64,000 bases of DNA, from NCBI GenBank assembly GCA_024233515.1, contig JACKPO010000001.1, forward strand, positions 62,001 through 126,000, given 5' to 3'. The position numbers and the translations under genes were made by a program. The stretch's first letter is position 1. Each line of letters starts with the position of its first letter. Below, one piece after another: positions 18,742-27,867 of the stretch. Source of the DNA: Chlamydiales bacterium (lineage in GTDB: Bacteria > Chlamydiota > Chlamydiia > Chlamydiales > Simkaniaceae). The notes beneath the pieces are model-generated. The model saw only the letters and a list, made by a program, of their open reading frames with translations, had not been told where the DNA came from and did no database searches.

Positions 18742-19305
18742 ATGGAAACGATTTCTCCAACTCGAAGTTACTTTGTCAGGATAGGCGAAACCCCTGTCGG
18801 CTTTATTGAAGCTGATAACGGCATCACCCCGATCCCCTATCACCCCTCTCTTTTTGAAAACACCACGTGGTCAACAGATTTGACACGACTGGTCAAAGGG
18901 TATGAAGATGATGCGCGAAAGATCGAAAAACGTTATCCTCAGGGAATGGGAGAGGTGGTCGATGTTAACTTTAGTGATCTTGGTCTCACTCACCTTCCTC
19001 CTCAAGTGCTTTTGCAATGCACAAAAGCAAGAACATTAGACATCAGTGGGAATCGTATTCATTGGCTTCCCATTCAATTGAGCGAGCTTCGTCTCGTCAA
19101 GCTCAATATCAGTAGAAACCTAAGACTACAACCCAATTTTGATTCATTCTCATGGCTCCTTGGAATGCCTGGGCTTAAAATCATTGCGGATGATATGGGA
19201 TTTACTTTTATCCCACGTGAATGGAGAGGAACAGATCGATTTTCAACGAATCAGCTCCCCCCTGGGTATCTCGAAATGGATTGTCAGACCCAAGAGAATT
19301 ATTGA
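18742..19305 (+). CDS. Leucine-rich-repeat-like protein
   Basis: 187 residues. Three or so LRR units lie at about 75-130: VDVNFSDLGLTHLPPQVL, ARTLDISGNRIHWLP, LVKLNISRNLRLQ. No signal peptide or membrane segment. AAGGAAG lies before the ATG and an AGTATACC-type -10-like sequence about 40 bases upstream. LRR proteins in chlamydiae are usually considered host-interaction candidates. It starts the accessory block between alaS and mfd, convergent with the first kinase (7-base overlap of ends). Confidence 0.7.
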   Translation: METISPTRSYFVRIGETPVGFIEADNGITPIPYHPSLFENTTWSTDLTRLVKGYEDDARKIEKRYPQGMGEVVDVNFSDLGLTHLPPQVLLQCTKARTLDISGNRIHWLPIQLSELRLVKLNISRNLRLQPNFDSFSWLLGMPGLKIIADDMGFTFIPREWRGTDRFSTNQLPPGYLEMDCQTQENY

Positions 19306-20726
19306 GTGTCTGGTTTAGGGTCTGGGTTATTTGATTTCAAACTAGGTTCTACAGCAGGCTCAGAGAGCTCTCTAAGATAGACTTGATGTCCTTCGATTTT
19401 TTGCCTGACCCTCTGCATCGACGGACGCATAGATGGATCATCTTGCTGTAGCTCATCAGCTAACTCTGCTGTCAATCGAAGTGCATTAAACTCAACATGA
19501 CCAATTTTTCCGCGCAGTTTTTCAATGCTTTGAAGAGTAAGCGCATGAAGCTCCTCCCTTGAAGGGAAGAGAACAACAGTAGAAGGGATGTAGCGGTATC
19601 CTGATCGAGTTTTTGGATCAGAAATTTGGCGAGAGCCTGAAATCAGAACAGGCCCGTTATTCTCGGCCACAAGTTCTAAAAGTCTATGGTCTGCTTCCTG
19701 TTCATTTTCAGGAAGTGTTACTTTCTTTGGACACATGGTGTTTGCATCCTGCATGGTTTCGGCATGCATATGTAAGACTTTGCCAATCACCCCATACTGC
19801 AGGGTTCTTCCAAAAGAAAAAACATCATCGGCTTCCGTTTGGATTCCCTGTCGGATCTTCTGCTTCATAATGTCGTTTCCCCAAATTGAGGGGTGAGAAT
19901 AGTAAGGAGTACAGGTTGTAAAGTGTTCCTTCTTTTCTCCACTTTTCTTTACTAGATCAAGATCTGCTGCTTGAGCGACTCCTCGCCCTTCGAGAACGAG
20001 GATATTTCGGGGTTTCAGATCACGATGCAAAAGATGATGCGTATGCAATACTTCGATCCCTTCCGCTACATCCCTCATCCATCCCAAAAGCTTTTGAACT
20101 GGGCAAGGTTCAGCGGTTAAATGAATAGCAAAAAGATCACTTTCCGCTAAGGGCAGGGAGGCGACGTATTTTCCATCTTCCGTAGAATAGACTTTGCTGG
20201 GAAGATTTAGAAATTTTCTCTCGAATGGAAGAATCTCTTTCATGAGTTTCCAACTTTCACAATGATTGGAATAGACCTTTAGAGCTTCCTTAGCAGGAGG
20301 CTTTTCATCATCATTAAAGTGTCTCTCAGATAAAACAACAGCACCTTGCGCTCCTTCGCCAAGGGTTCGACTGACTGTTCTCACGCTTGTGGGAGTAATA
20401 AAAACTTTCTTTTCTGTCGTTGCTGATGGAGTAAGAACTCCCATCAAATGAGGAACTTCTCTATAGCGTTCTTGTTTCGCAATAACCCTTCGGGCATCGG
20501 GTGTGGTAAACTCAGCTTTGCGTTTTATCCTTTCTGCCCGGCTTTCTTTTCCAGGTGTCATGACAATTCCAGCAACTTTTTCAACGCGATTCTCAACGTT
20601 TTCATCGTGTCCAGACTGGGAATCATCAAGAATCGATGCTTGACTCCCCTCCTCGGACAAAATAGGGGTAGCTGTTCTGTCCTGTAATTCGGCATTCAAA
20701 ATTGTTTTAGATGTAACTGCAGACAT
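19299..20726 (-). CDS. Eukaryotic-type Ser/Thr protein kinase with altered DFG
   Basis: 475 residues from ATG 20726 (AGAGG ten bases upstream; an upstream TTG/ATG-type extension to 20759 is less likely). Protein-kinase features: glycine loop GEGAQGAV, lysine in EALKVYSN, catalytic loop HRDLKPRNIL, then ADLDL where DFG is expected (D kept, FG changed), and the D of EADDVFSFGRTL in subdomain IX. The N-terminal ~110 residues are polar and low-complexity. No membrane segment, unlike PknB-type kinases, so cytosolic or secreted. First of three kinase genes in one orientation. Confidence 0.85.
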   Translation of the reverse strand: MSAVTSKTILNAELQDRTATPILSEEGSQASILDDSQSGHDENVENRVEKVAGIVMTPGKESRAERIKRKAEFTTPDARRVIAKQERYREVPHLMGVLTPSATTEKKVFITPTSVRTVSRTLGEGAQGAVVLSERHFNDDEKPPAKEALKVYSNHCESWKLMKEILPFERKFLNLPSKVYSTEDGKYVASLPLAESDLFAIHLTAEPCPVQKLLGWMRDVAEGIEVLHTHHLLHRDLKPRNILVLEGRGVAQAADLDLVKKSGEKKEHFTTCTPYYSHPSIWGNDIMKQKIRQGIQTEADDVFSFGRTLQYGVIGKVLHMHAETMQDANTMCPKKVTLPENEQEADHRLLELVAENNGPVLISGSRQISDPKTRSGYRYIPSTVVLFPSREELHALTLQSIEKLRGKIGHVEFNALRLTAELADELQQDDPSMRPSMQRVRQKIEGHQVYLRELSEPAVEPSLKSNNPDPKPDTQ

Positions 20727-20808
20727 AAAACCTCTTATTAATTTAGAAAACAATAACATTACGAAACTTTTACATCAAAAATTAAAATAAATATTAACTA
20801 AAAATTCA

Positions 20809-22266
20809 TTAATTTAACTTATTCCCATCTAACTTATGATCAGATACTTGTTCTACTGAATTGTGAACGTTACTTTCTCGCATTCTTTTGCTTCTCAACG
20901 TCGTCTGATGGGATGCGGAAGCTGTAGTCACATTTTCTCGTTTATCTGAGAATTCTAAACTCGCTAAAGGTAAGAGTGTTATGTTATAAATCGCTTGAAG
21001 CCTCTTGATAAAAGCCTGGATCAGAAGGTCTCCCTCATTTTCCTTATCCACCCCTAATAGAGCAAGAAGTCTATCCTTTTGCGTGACTTGAAGATCTCTA
21101 GCCAACTGCGCGAGCTCCTTCAACTTTGTGATTTCATCTTTACTTAAAAAGGGCTCGATCAACCGAATTGCCCCTAGGGTTTTTTCATACATCTCTTGTT
21201 CGGTCTTGAAAACCCAGAGATGGTCATTCTTCTCTCGATCCATCCCGGTATGGAAGACATAGCCAGGATTGACCCTTTCATAAGCAAGAAGTTGCATGTC
21301 AGAATATCTTCCCTTCAGCGTTTGGGGTCTTAAAAACATCTCGACATAAGGTTCGATATCAGGAAAGGCGTTTCGCTTTGCAACCTGCAAGAGAATCTGA
21401 GGGATGAGATCAAACTGAATCGTTCGTCCTAGCCCAAATAAGTCGGAGGCTTTTCCCTGAAACCCTCCTTCATGAGGCGACTTTCCTTGAATGATTCGGC
21501 GCCGTTGACAGACGATGTTTTCCCAAATATAGGGAGCTGCATATGTTGGTGTGCAAGTTGTCGAATGTTTTGTCCCTTCAGGTGCAAGAGAAATAACGAG
21601 TCCAAAGTCGGTCACTTTACCTGGCCTTACTTCTGGTTCACTTCCCGAAATTTCCTCCCAATTAGCCAAGAGATTAGCCCCTTTGATATCACGGAGAATA
21701 AGATTTGCTCGATGGAAGGAGGCAACCCCTTCTCCCACGGAGATAAGTTGGCGGATAATGAACGTAACAGGAAGAGCCATTTTGCTATAATTGATATGGC
21801 AGAAATCACAACTACTTGCGTTGAAGAGGGCCACATATTCTTCTTTGCCATGAATCTTGTAAGAACCTCGAAAGTGATCGATATTTTCACTTAACTTTGA
21901 AGCGGGACTGAGAAGAGCAAGCTTTTCCTTTTCAGAATCAAAGGGTTTGCGAGCCACTTTAATCAACATATTCCTTGTCTCTCCTCTTTCAAGAAGGACC
22001 TGTACAACAAAAAATGCAGAGCTAAAGGTGCCACTACCTGCCTTAGCCTGCACAATGTAAAACTCTCTTGACGTGACATAAAAACTTTTAGAAAGGGTTT
22101 CACTACCATCCATCCGATAGATCTCTCCAGCGTGGTGTTCGATCCGTTGAGCACAGTGTTTGATTCTTTCAAAAAGCCCTAAATGATCGTGGTAGCTAGG
22201 AAAAACCGCTTTTAGCGATTCTAAAGCAGGTGCAGGTGCAATGGGAGATACAGGTAATAATGACAT
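20809..22266 (-). CDS. Protein kinase-like protein (LRD instead of HRD)
   Basis: 485 residues. Glycine loop AGSGTFSSAFF, candidate lysine in MLIKVARKP, catalytic loop LRDIKGANLL (histidine of HRD replaced, D and K and N kept), DFG intact (VTDFGLVISL), and an activation segment with CTPTYAAP. The C-terminal ~190 residues are helical and unassigned. It is a close paralogue of the interrupted kinase upstream: both share LSPASKLS, SFHR and PEGTKH. AAGGAAAG before the ATG. Possibly an active kinase; host-directed role is inference. Confidence 0.8.
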   Translation of the reverse strand: MSLLPVSPIAPAPALESLKAVFPSYHDHLGLFERIKHCAQRIEHHAGEIYRMDGSETLSKSFYVTSREFYIVQAKAGSGTFSSAFFVVQVLLERGETRNMLIKVARKPFDSEKEKLALLSPASKLSENIDHFRGSYKIHGKEEYVALFNASSCDFCHINYSKMALPVTFIIRQLISVGEGVASFHRANLILRDIKGANLLANWEEISGSEPEVRPGKVTDFGLVISLAPEGTKHSTTCTPTYAAPYIWENIVCQRRRIIQGKSPHEGGFQGKASDLFGLGRTIQFDLIPQILLQVAKRNAFPDIEPYVEMFLRPQTLKGRYSDMQLLAYERVNPGYVFHTGMDREKNDHLWVFKTEQEMYEKTLGAIRLIEPFLSKDEITKLKELAQLARDLQVTQKDRLLALLGVDKENEGDLLIQAFIKRLQAIYNITLLPLASLEFSDKRENVTTASASHQTTLRSKRMRESNVHNSVEQVSDHKLDGNKLN

Positions 22267-22275
22267 ATTCTTTCC

Positions 22276-22395
22276 TTAGTTTTGGTGAGAGCTTTGAATT
22301 TCTCCCTCTTGTTGAGTTGGCCAACATTCTTCTAACCTTGAAACCAACTGCCTTTGATCAATACAAAGAGGTGCATATCTTAAACTTCTTTCCAT
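22276..22395 (-). CDS. Possible small protein (39 residues) between kinases
   Basis: A short open frame begins at ATG 22395 and ends at 22276, filling the gap between two kinase genes. Its ribosome-binding site is good: AGGAG with eight bases to this ATG (another ATG at 22401 is too close). The product is polar (MERSLRYAPLCIDQRQ at the start), with one CW pair and no membrane segment. It could be a real small product or a leftover kinase C-terminus; no homologue recognised. Confidence 0.35.
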   Translation of the reverse strand: MERSLRYAPLCIDQRQLVSRLEECWPTQQEGEIQSSHQN

Positions 22396-22411
22396 GAACA
22401 TCGCTCCTGGA

Positions 22412-23965
22412 CTATTTGTGGTTTTGGACTGGGCTTAAATCAAAATGTCCCGAGGAAGGACCAGGAGAAATCAACCCAATGTCTGTTCCACTTGTAAGGT
22501 CTGCTAAAACTCCAGGATCGATAGAGGTCATTCCCGTCAACAGTTCAAAAGGATTTGGGACTTCTTCGAATGGCACATTTTCAAAATCTTCTTGCCCTAA
22601 GTCGAGAGTGCGTACCGTTAGTTTTGTGATGATCGCTTTTAATCGATCCAAAACGCCCTGAATCAATCGGTCACTATCATTTTCTGTTGGGCACCCAAGG
22701 ACATTTAGAATCCCTTCTTTGATAGGATTTTGAAGATCTCGAGCCAAGAAAGCTAACGCAATGAGTTTTTCACATTCTTGATCGTGAATCATTCCACGAA
22801 ACTTCTCAATGAGCTCTACGGTTTCTTTCAGTAAAACTTCATGATCTTCAAAAAGATAAAGTGAGTCTTTTTGATGGTAACAAGGATTTCTAATCACTCT
22901 TCCTGGAAATTTTTGCTCATATCCTAAGAGGACCTCATCAGAAAAATTCCCTTCAATGACTCTTGGTTCGCCATACACCGCTAAAAACGGAACCGTTGCC
23001 GCCTCAAGATGATAAACTTTCCCGAAATGCCCAAGCAAACGGCAGATCACATCGAGATGAATGACTCTTCCAAAAGAAAAAATGTCAGAGGCTTTTCCTT
23101 GATACCCCCCTTCGTAAGGAGCTCCTGAAGTGATCCAATAATATTTCTGCCCTAAGATCGAATCATAAATAAAGGGGGCTAGATACTTACCTGTTCCTGT
23201 CGCTTCATGCTTTGTTCCCTCAGGTTGCAACTTTCTTAAAAACCCGAAGTCCGTTACCTTTCCTGGTCCCTCATGGTTGATGAGAAGGTTTTCACCCTTA
23301 AGATCTCACAGAATAATATCTCGACGGTGAAACGAACCGATCCCATTTGCCACATCCAAGAGTTGCCTGCACATAAAAAACACAGGAGCAGAATGGATGG
23401 TATAATCTACTTTTGTAAAATCGCAGTCACTTGGTTCAAAGACTGCAAAATGAAGCTTCTTTCCCTTATCGAAAAAGGAGGCAATAAAGTGATCAATCGT
23501 TCGACTAAGTTTTGATGCCGGACTTAATCCATCTAGAAGCTTAATCTCAGGACGATAAGAATTCTTCGAACATTTTACAACGCGATTCATCGGTACATCC
23601 CCAGAAAAAGGGATCGCAACGGTAAAATAGGCTGTTGAAAAAGTCCCAGAACCTACCGATTTTTGTACAACGTGAAAAGTACCCTTTGTAACAATCACCT
23701 TCTGAGGTAAGGTGGCACTCGGATTCAAAAGCTTTGCCTCACCAGGCCCCTTAAGAACTTGCTCCCTAATTTGTAGTATCTTTGTGATTTCTTCTTGAGA
23801 GTTACTAAGCCCCTCACAAGCATTTTCGAAATGAACCATGAGTTTATGATGGAGCGGCGTTAAAGTAACATTAGTTTGCACAGTACGAGCTCGCTTCATT
23901 TTGGGTTCTCCAATAACTGGGGGGAGACTCGCCACACTTCCGGGTACACTTTGAAATTTTTCCAT
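22412..23965 (-). pseudogene. Protein kinase gene interrupted by an in-frame TGA in the catalytic loop
   Basis: One open frame of about 517 codons is cut by a single TGA at 23306-23308. Before the stop: glycine loop VGSGTFSTAYF, lysine VVKCSK, LSPASKLS, and FHRRDIIL. After it, in the same frame: DLKGENLL, VTDFGFLR, PEGTKHEATG, and a C-terminal helical region. The paralogue at 20809 has LRD exactly where this gene has L-stop-D, so the stop replaces the arginine of the catalytic loop (a CGA to TGA change would do it). Start placed at ATG 23965 (219 codons before the stop); ATG 24007 is possible. Nonfunctional unless read through. Confidence 0.8.
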
Positions 23966-24052
23966 AACTAAATAAAATCCATTTTTAATTAAATAGTCAT
24001 GAATCATAAACAAAGCAAACAATTATAAAAACGATTAAAATAATAATTATTA

Positions 24053-24058
24053 TATAAT
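24053..24058 (+). promoter_or_regulatory. Possible -10 box for the structured RNA
   Basis: TATAAT in a very AT-rich stretch, 13 bases before the first paired base of the structured element at 24072. The -35 region is not convincing. It suggests rightward transcription of the element, but AT-rich DNA makes chance matches likely. Confidence 0.3.
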
Positions 24059-24071
24059 TAAAATAATAAAT

Positions 24072-24397
24072 GGACACAGGAGTCCGGGGGGCAGGGATAG
24101 CTCTGCAGAAGACTCGGGCTATAGGAAAGTCCGGGGTCGGACAGTAACTCTATATGAGATTCTCCAAGATTTCCCTCTAGGAGGGAGATTTTAGACGATC
24201 CCATAGCCTCTAGCTATGGGTGAGGAGAAAAGACCCTCTCCTAGAGGGAAAGATGGAGAAGATCATGTGGAGGGACTGTCCGACCCCGGACACAAAAAAG
24301 TGCAGCCTAAGCTGGAGGGAAAACCTAGCCCTATAGAGCGGACTAGGAAAAAAGAAACTTAGACTGCACGAATCTGGTAAACCGCTGACGATCAGCG
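24072..24397 (+). ncRNA. Highly structured RNA-like element, unassigned
   Basis: This lies in the only stretch over 300 bases without a gene (24023-24531). A perfect 17-bp stem joins 24129-24145 (GTCCGGGGTCGGACAGT) to 24275-24291. Inside it are a 14-bp perfect stem (24170-24183 with 24238-24251), a 6-bp stem (24161-24166 with 24254-24259) and an 8-bp hairpin CCCATAGC/GCTATGGG (24200-24220). Outside are hairpins at 24072-24085, 24300-24369 (12 bp, one mismatch) and 24383-24397. AGGAAAGTCCGGG (24123-24135) equals the 5' conserved core of bacterial RNase P RNA, but the rest of that fold is not recognisable. Could be a divergent RNase P RNA, another ncRNA or a foldback element. Strand is inferred. 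24398-24531 shows nothing else. Confidence 0.45.
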
Positions 24398-24531
24398 ATT
24401 AAAAAAATCTTTATAGGGTATAAAAACGAGGAGTTGAAAAGTGCCACTATCCTGATTTTTCCAAAATAGCGAGACGAGTTCGCCTCCTTCCCCAAATATA
24501 CCCCCCTATTTTAGCACAGGGCCTGATTTTT

Positions 24532-27500
24532 ATGCGAGGTGAAAATTTTCCTCCGATGAATTTAGAGGATCATGTTACGCTGTTTTCTATGCTTAATAAA
24601 TTGGCCTCATTTTCCTCAATTCGCGCTGCTTTAGATGCCGCACAAAAAGAAAAACGTCTTCTTTTTGAAGGACTTTGGGATGCTCCAAAAGCAGTTCTTT
24701 CGTTGCTCTTTTCTAAAGAGACAAAGAAACATCTTCTCATTATTACAGGGGGAGAAAGAGAGTCTCGCCTCTATGATGATTTAACGTTTTTCCAAAATGA
24801 AAACATCCACTCTTTTCCCGCTTGGGAAACCCTTCCTGGTGAAGAAATCATTCCCAGTCCCGATATTATTGGGAAGCGATTTGAGATTTTAAATGCCCTA
24901 TTAGAAAACCATGGACCACAAATCATTCTCACCCCACTTCAAGGAGTTCTTCAAAAGGTTTGTCACCCTGACACCCTAAAAGATAAGCAACTTCGGGTGA
25001 AAAAAGGAGAGGAGCTCCCTTTTGATCTCTTTCCCGAGATGCTTGTTGACCTTGGATATGAGCGAAAGAGCGTCGCAGCGGACAAAGGAGAATTCGCGAT
25101 CCGCGGAGGGATCGTCGATATCTTTCCCCTCTCAAGCTTCAACCCTTATCGGATCGACTTTTTTGATGACGAGATCGACCAAATTCGAACCTATGACCCA
25201 ATTTCGCAAAAATCGATTGAGAAAGTGGAAGAGGTTTTCATTCCACCCGCTGCCGAACACACTCTATTAGCGGATGAAAAACGCCTGTCAACGCTGCTCG
25301 ATTATTTAGGCGAGGAAACTATCGTTGTGTTCGACGATCTTTTAGCGATTGAGGATCGCTATGTTGCTCTTAAAGACCTCCCAGGAGCCTCTACCCCTTT
25401 CTTCCTTTCCTTCCGTGCTCTATTCGAAAGGGCCACGACTCTTCAGCATGTCTATTTCACAAAACATTCTCTGGAGTCGATGGGAGAAACAGAAGCAAAA
25501 AAGATCGGAAGAGATTTTTATTCTGGGAAAGCTCCGTTGCAGGAGGTGAAGTTTGAGATTTTTGATCAACATCTGTCTGCGAAGCGGATGGCCCATGCTT
25601 TTCAAACGATCAAAGATGCCTTCTGGGAGGAGAGTCCCGAAGAAAAAAGGCTTGAAGCCATCCTGAAAAAAAGTGGTGAAATTTCACTTTCTCTCGTTGC
25701 AGCATCCGAAGCAGAAGAAAAAGCGCTGAGGGAAAAAATCGACCAGACCCTTTTACCTCTCCCTAAGGAGCGGGAATTTCTCCGTGGCTACCTTTCCAGT
25801 GGATTCTTTCTGGTCGACCGCTCGTTTCTCCTCCTCCCTTACACGGAGCTCACGAAGCGCTATAAGGTCTCAAGACAAAAATGGCGCAATACCTATCACA
25901 CTCCCGCCTCAGAGTTTCATGCGCTCGAAAAGGGAGATCTTGTTGTTCACTTTCACAATGGAATTGGAAAGTTTTTAGGGATCGAGAAACAAAAGAATCA
26001 TCGGGGGGACGACGAAGAATTCCTCCTGATTGAATATGCCAATAGTGGAAAGCTCTATGTTCCCCTCTCTCAATCGCACCTGATCAGCCGCTATATTGGA
26101 ACATCAGAAGAAGCTCCAACCCTCAACATTCTAGGGACAAAGAAATGGCAACAAGCCAAAGCAAATGCACAAAAAGCGATCATTGGATATGCCAAAGATC
26201 TCCTGCAGCTTCAAGCGATGCGCGAAGCCAAGGGGGGACACACCTATCCTTCAGACAGCGATGACATGTTCCTATTTGAGGAAGAGTTCCCTTTTGTTGA
26301 AACCGATGATCAGCTCCAAGCAATTGGTTCTATTAAGAAGGATATGATCTCCAACAAGGCCATGGATCGTCTGGTGTGTGGTGACGTTGGATACGGGAAA
26401 ACGGAAGTTGCCATGCGGGCCGCGTTCAAAGCAGCCTATGATGGAAAAAAACAAGTTGCCGTCCTTGTTCCCACAACGGTTCTTGCGATGCAACATTATG
26501 AGTCATTCAAGGAGCGGATGGCAGACTTTCCGATCACCGTTGGGGTGGCCTCCCGATTTGTCAAACCTAAAGAGGTGAAGCAAACACTCGATGGGGTGGC
26601 AAGAGGAACCGTTGATATTTTAATTGGAACCCACCGGATCATTAGCCAAGATGTCCAATTTAAAGATCTAGGGCTGATCATTATCGATGAAGAGCAGCGA
26701 TTCGGTGTCCGCGCAAAAGAACACTTAAAAAAAGCGAAGATCGGCGTTGATTGCTTAACCCTTTCAGCAACTCCCATTCCAAGGACACTCTATTTTTCTT
26801 TGATTGGCGCCCGCGACATGTCGGTCATCAATACCCCTCCCCAAGATCGTCTCCCCATTAAAACGATTTTAGCTGAACGAGATCCCGAACTGATTAAAAA
26901 TGCCCTGATGCGAGAGCTGGCCCGCGATGGACAGGCTTATTTTATCCATAACCGCGTCGAAACAATTCATAAGATTGCTGAGGAGATCCGCACCCTCCTC
27001 CCTAATGCACGGATTGCTGTCGGACATGGACAAATGCCCGCTGAGGAACTCGACGCGATTTTCCACCGGTTTAAGCAAGGAGAAATCGATATCCTTGTGG
27101 CGACAACCATTGTAGAAAATGGGGTCGATATCCCCAATGCTAACACGATATTGATTGACCGAGCCGATGCGTTTGGAATGGCCGATCTTTACCAACTTCG
27201 CGGCCGCGTTGGGCGGTGGAATCGCCCAGCCTATGCCTACTTTCTTGTCCCAAAAAATCGCTCTCTCCCGGAAATTTCTCGAAAACGCCTTAACGCCCTC
27301 ATCGAAACCTCTGGCTTTGGAGGGGGAATGAAACTTGCGATGCGCGATCTAGAAATTCGGGGCGCCGGAGATATGCTAGGGGTTCAGCAATCAGGAAATG
27401 TTTCTGCGATTGGTTTCCACTTCTATTGTAAACTTCTCAAGCGAACGATCGACACGATGAAGAAAGAGCTTTCCCCCTCCTTTTTCGATACGCGCATGGA

Positions 27501-27867
27501 ATTTTCCTACGATGCCAATCTTCCCCCTTCCTATATCGAAGAGACGAGTCTGCGGATGGAAATCTATCATCGCCTGGGAGAAACGACAAATAACGAAGAA
27601 ATCGAAACCCTCTTTGAAGAGTTGGTCGACCGCTTTGGTCCCCTTCCGAAACAAGCGAAATGGCTCTATCACCTGAATCGGATCAGGGTTTTTGCAAGTC
27701 ACAATAAGTTTATTCTCCTAAAATTTGAAAAAATTACGCTCCATGCAAAACGGCAGCTTGGAAAAAAACTGATCGAGAAAAAGATCTTCCTTCCCCTCAA
27801 TGAGGATCCAGAAGAATTTGAATTTATTACGATTGGTTTTCTGCGGAGAGACTTTGATATTTCTTAA
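24532..27867 (+). CDS. mfd: Transcription-repair coupling factor
   Basis: 1111 residues. Mfd displaces stalled RNA polymerase and recruits UvrA. Domains in order: UvrB-homology region (about 1-340, with FPAWETLPGEE and AIRGGIVDIFPL), RNA-polymerase interaction/CarD-like domain (about 460-530, GDLVVHFHNGIGKFLG), helicase motor with Walker A GDVGYGKTEVA near 616, DEEQRFG near 718, SATPIPRT, and TRG-like region with QLRGRVGRW, then a C-terminal domain. ATG 24532 or ATG 24556 (NLEDHV) are both possible; no good ribosome-binding site. In Chlamydia mfd adjoins hemE and alaS. The 3' end overlaps a convergent gene by 41 bases. Confidence 0.97.
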   Translation: MRGENFPPMNLEDHVTLFSMLNKLASFSSIRAALDAAQKEKRLLFEGLWDAPKAVLSLLFSKETKKHLLIITGGERESRLYDDLTFFQNENIHSFPAWETLPGEEIIPSPDIIGKRFEILNALLENHGPQIILTPLQGVLQKVCHPDTLKDKQLRVKKGEELPFDLFPEMLVDLGYERKSVAADKGEFAIRGGIVDIFPLSSFNPYRIDFFDDEIDQIRTYDPISQKSIEKVEEVFIPPAAEHTLLADEKRLSTLLDYLGEETIVVFDDLLAIEDRYVALKDLPGASTPFFLSFRALFERATTLQHVYFTKHSLESMGETEAKKIGRDFYSGKAPLQEVKFEIFDQHLSAKRMAHAFQTIKDAFWEESPEEKRLEAILKKSGEISLSLVAASEAEEKALREKIDQTLLPLPKEREFLRGYLSSGFFLVDRSFLLLPYTELTKRYKVSRQKWRNTYHTPASEFHALEKGDLVVHFHNGIGKFLGIEKQKNHRGDDEEFLLIEYANSGKLYVPLSQSHLISRYIGTSEEAPTLNILGTKKWQQAKANAQKAIIGYAKDLLQLQAMREAKGGHTYPSDSDDMFLFEEEFPFVETDDQLQAIGSIKKDMISNKAMDRLVCGDVGYGKTEVAMRAAFKAAYDGKKQVAVLVPTTVLAMQHYESFKERMADFPITVGVASRFVKPKEVKQTLDGVARGTVDILIGTHRIISQDVQFKDLGLIIIDEEQRFGVRAKEHLKKAKIGVDCLTLSATPIPRTLYFSLIGARDMSVINTPPQDRLPIKTILAERDPELIKNALMRELARDGQAYFIHNRVETIHKIAEEIRTLLPNARIAVGHGQMPAEELDAIFHRFKQGEIDILVATTIVENGVDIPNANTILIDRADAFGMADLYQLRGRVGRWNRPAYAYFLVPKNRSLPEISRKRLNALIETSGFGGGMKLAMRDLEIRGAGDMLGVQQSGNVSAIGFHFYCKLLKRTIDTMKKELSPSFFDTRMEFSYDANLPPSYIEETSLRMEIYHRLGETTNNEEIETLFEELVDRFGPLPKQAKWLYHLNRIRVFASHNKFILLKFEKITLHAKRQLGKKLIEKKIFLPLNEDPEEFEFITIGFLRRDFDIS

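Noticed and set aside
24072..24397. Firm assignment of the structured element as RNase P RNA
   Set aside because: Only the 5' core motif matches exactly; the 3' core (ACAGAACCCGG type) and terminal P1 pairing could not be found, so it is left unassigned.
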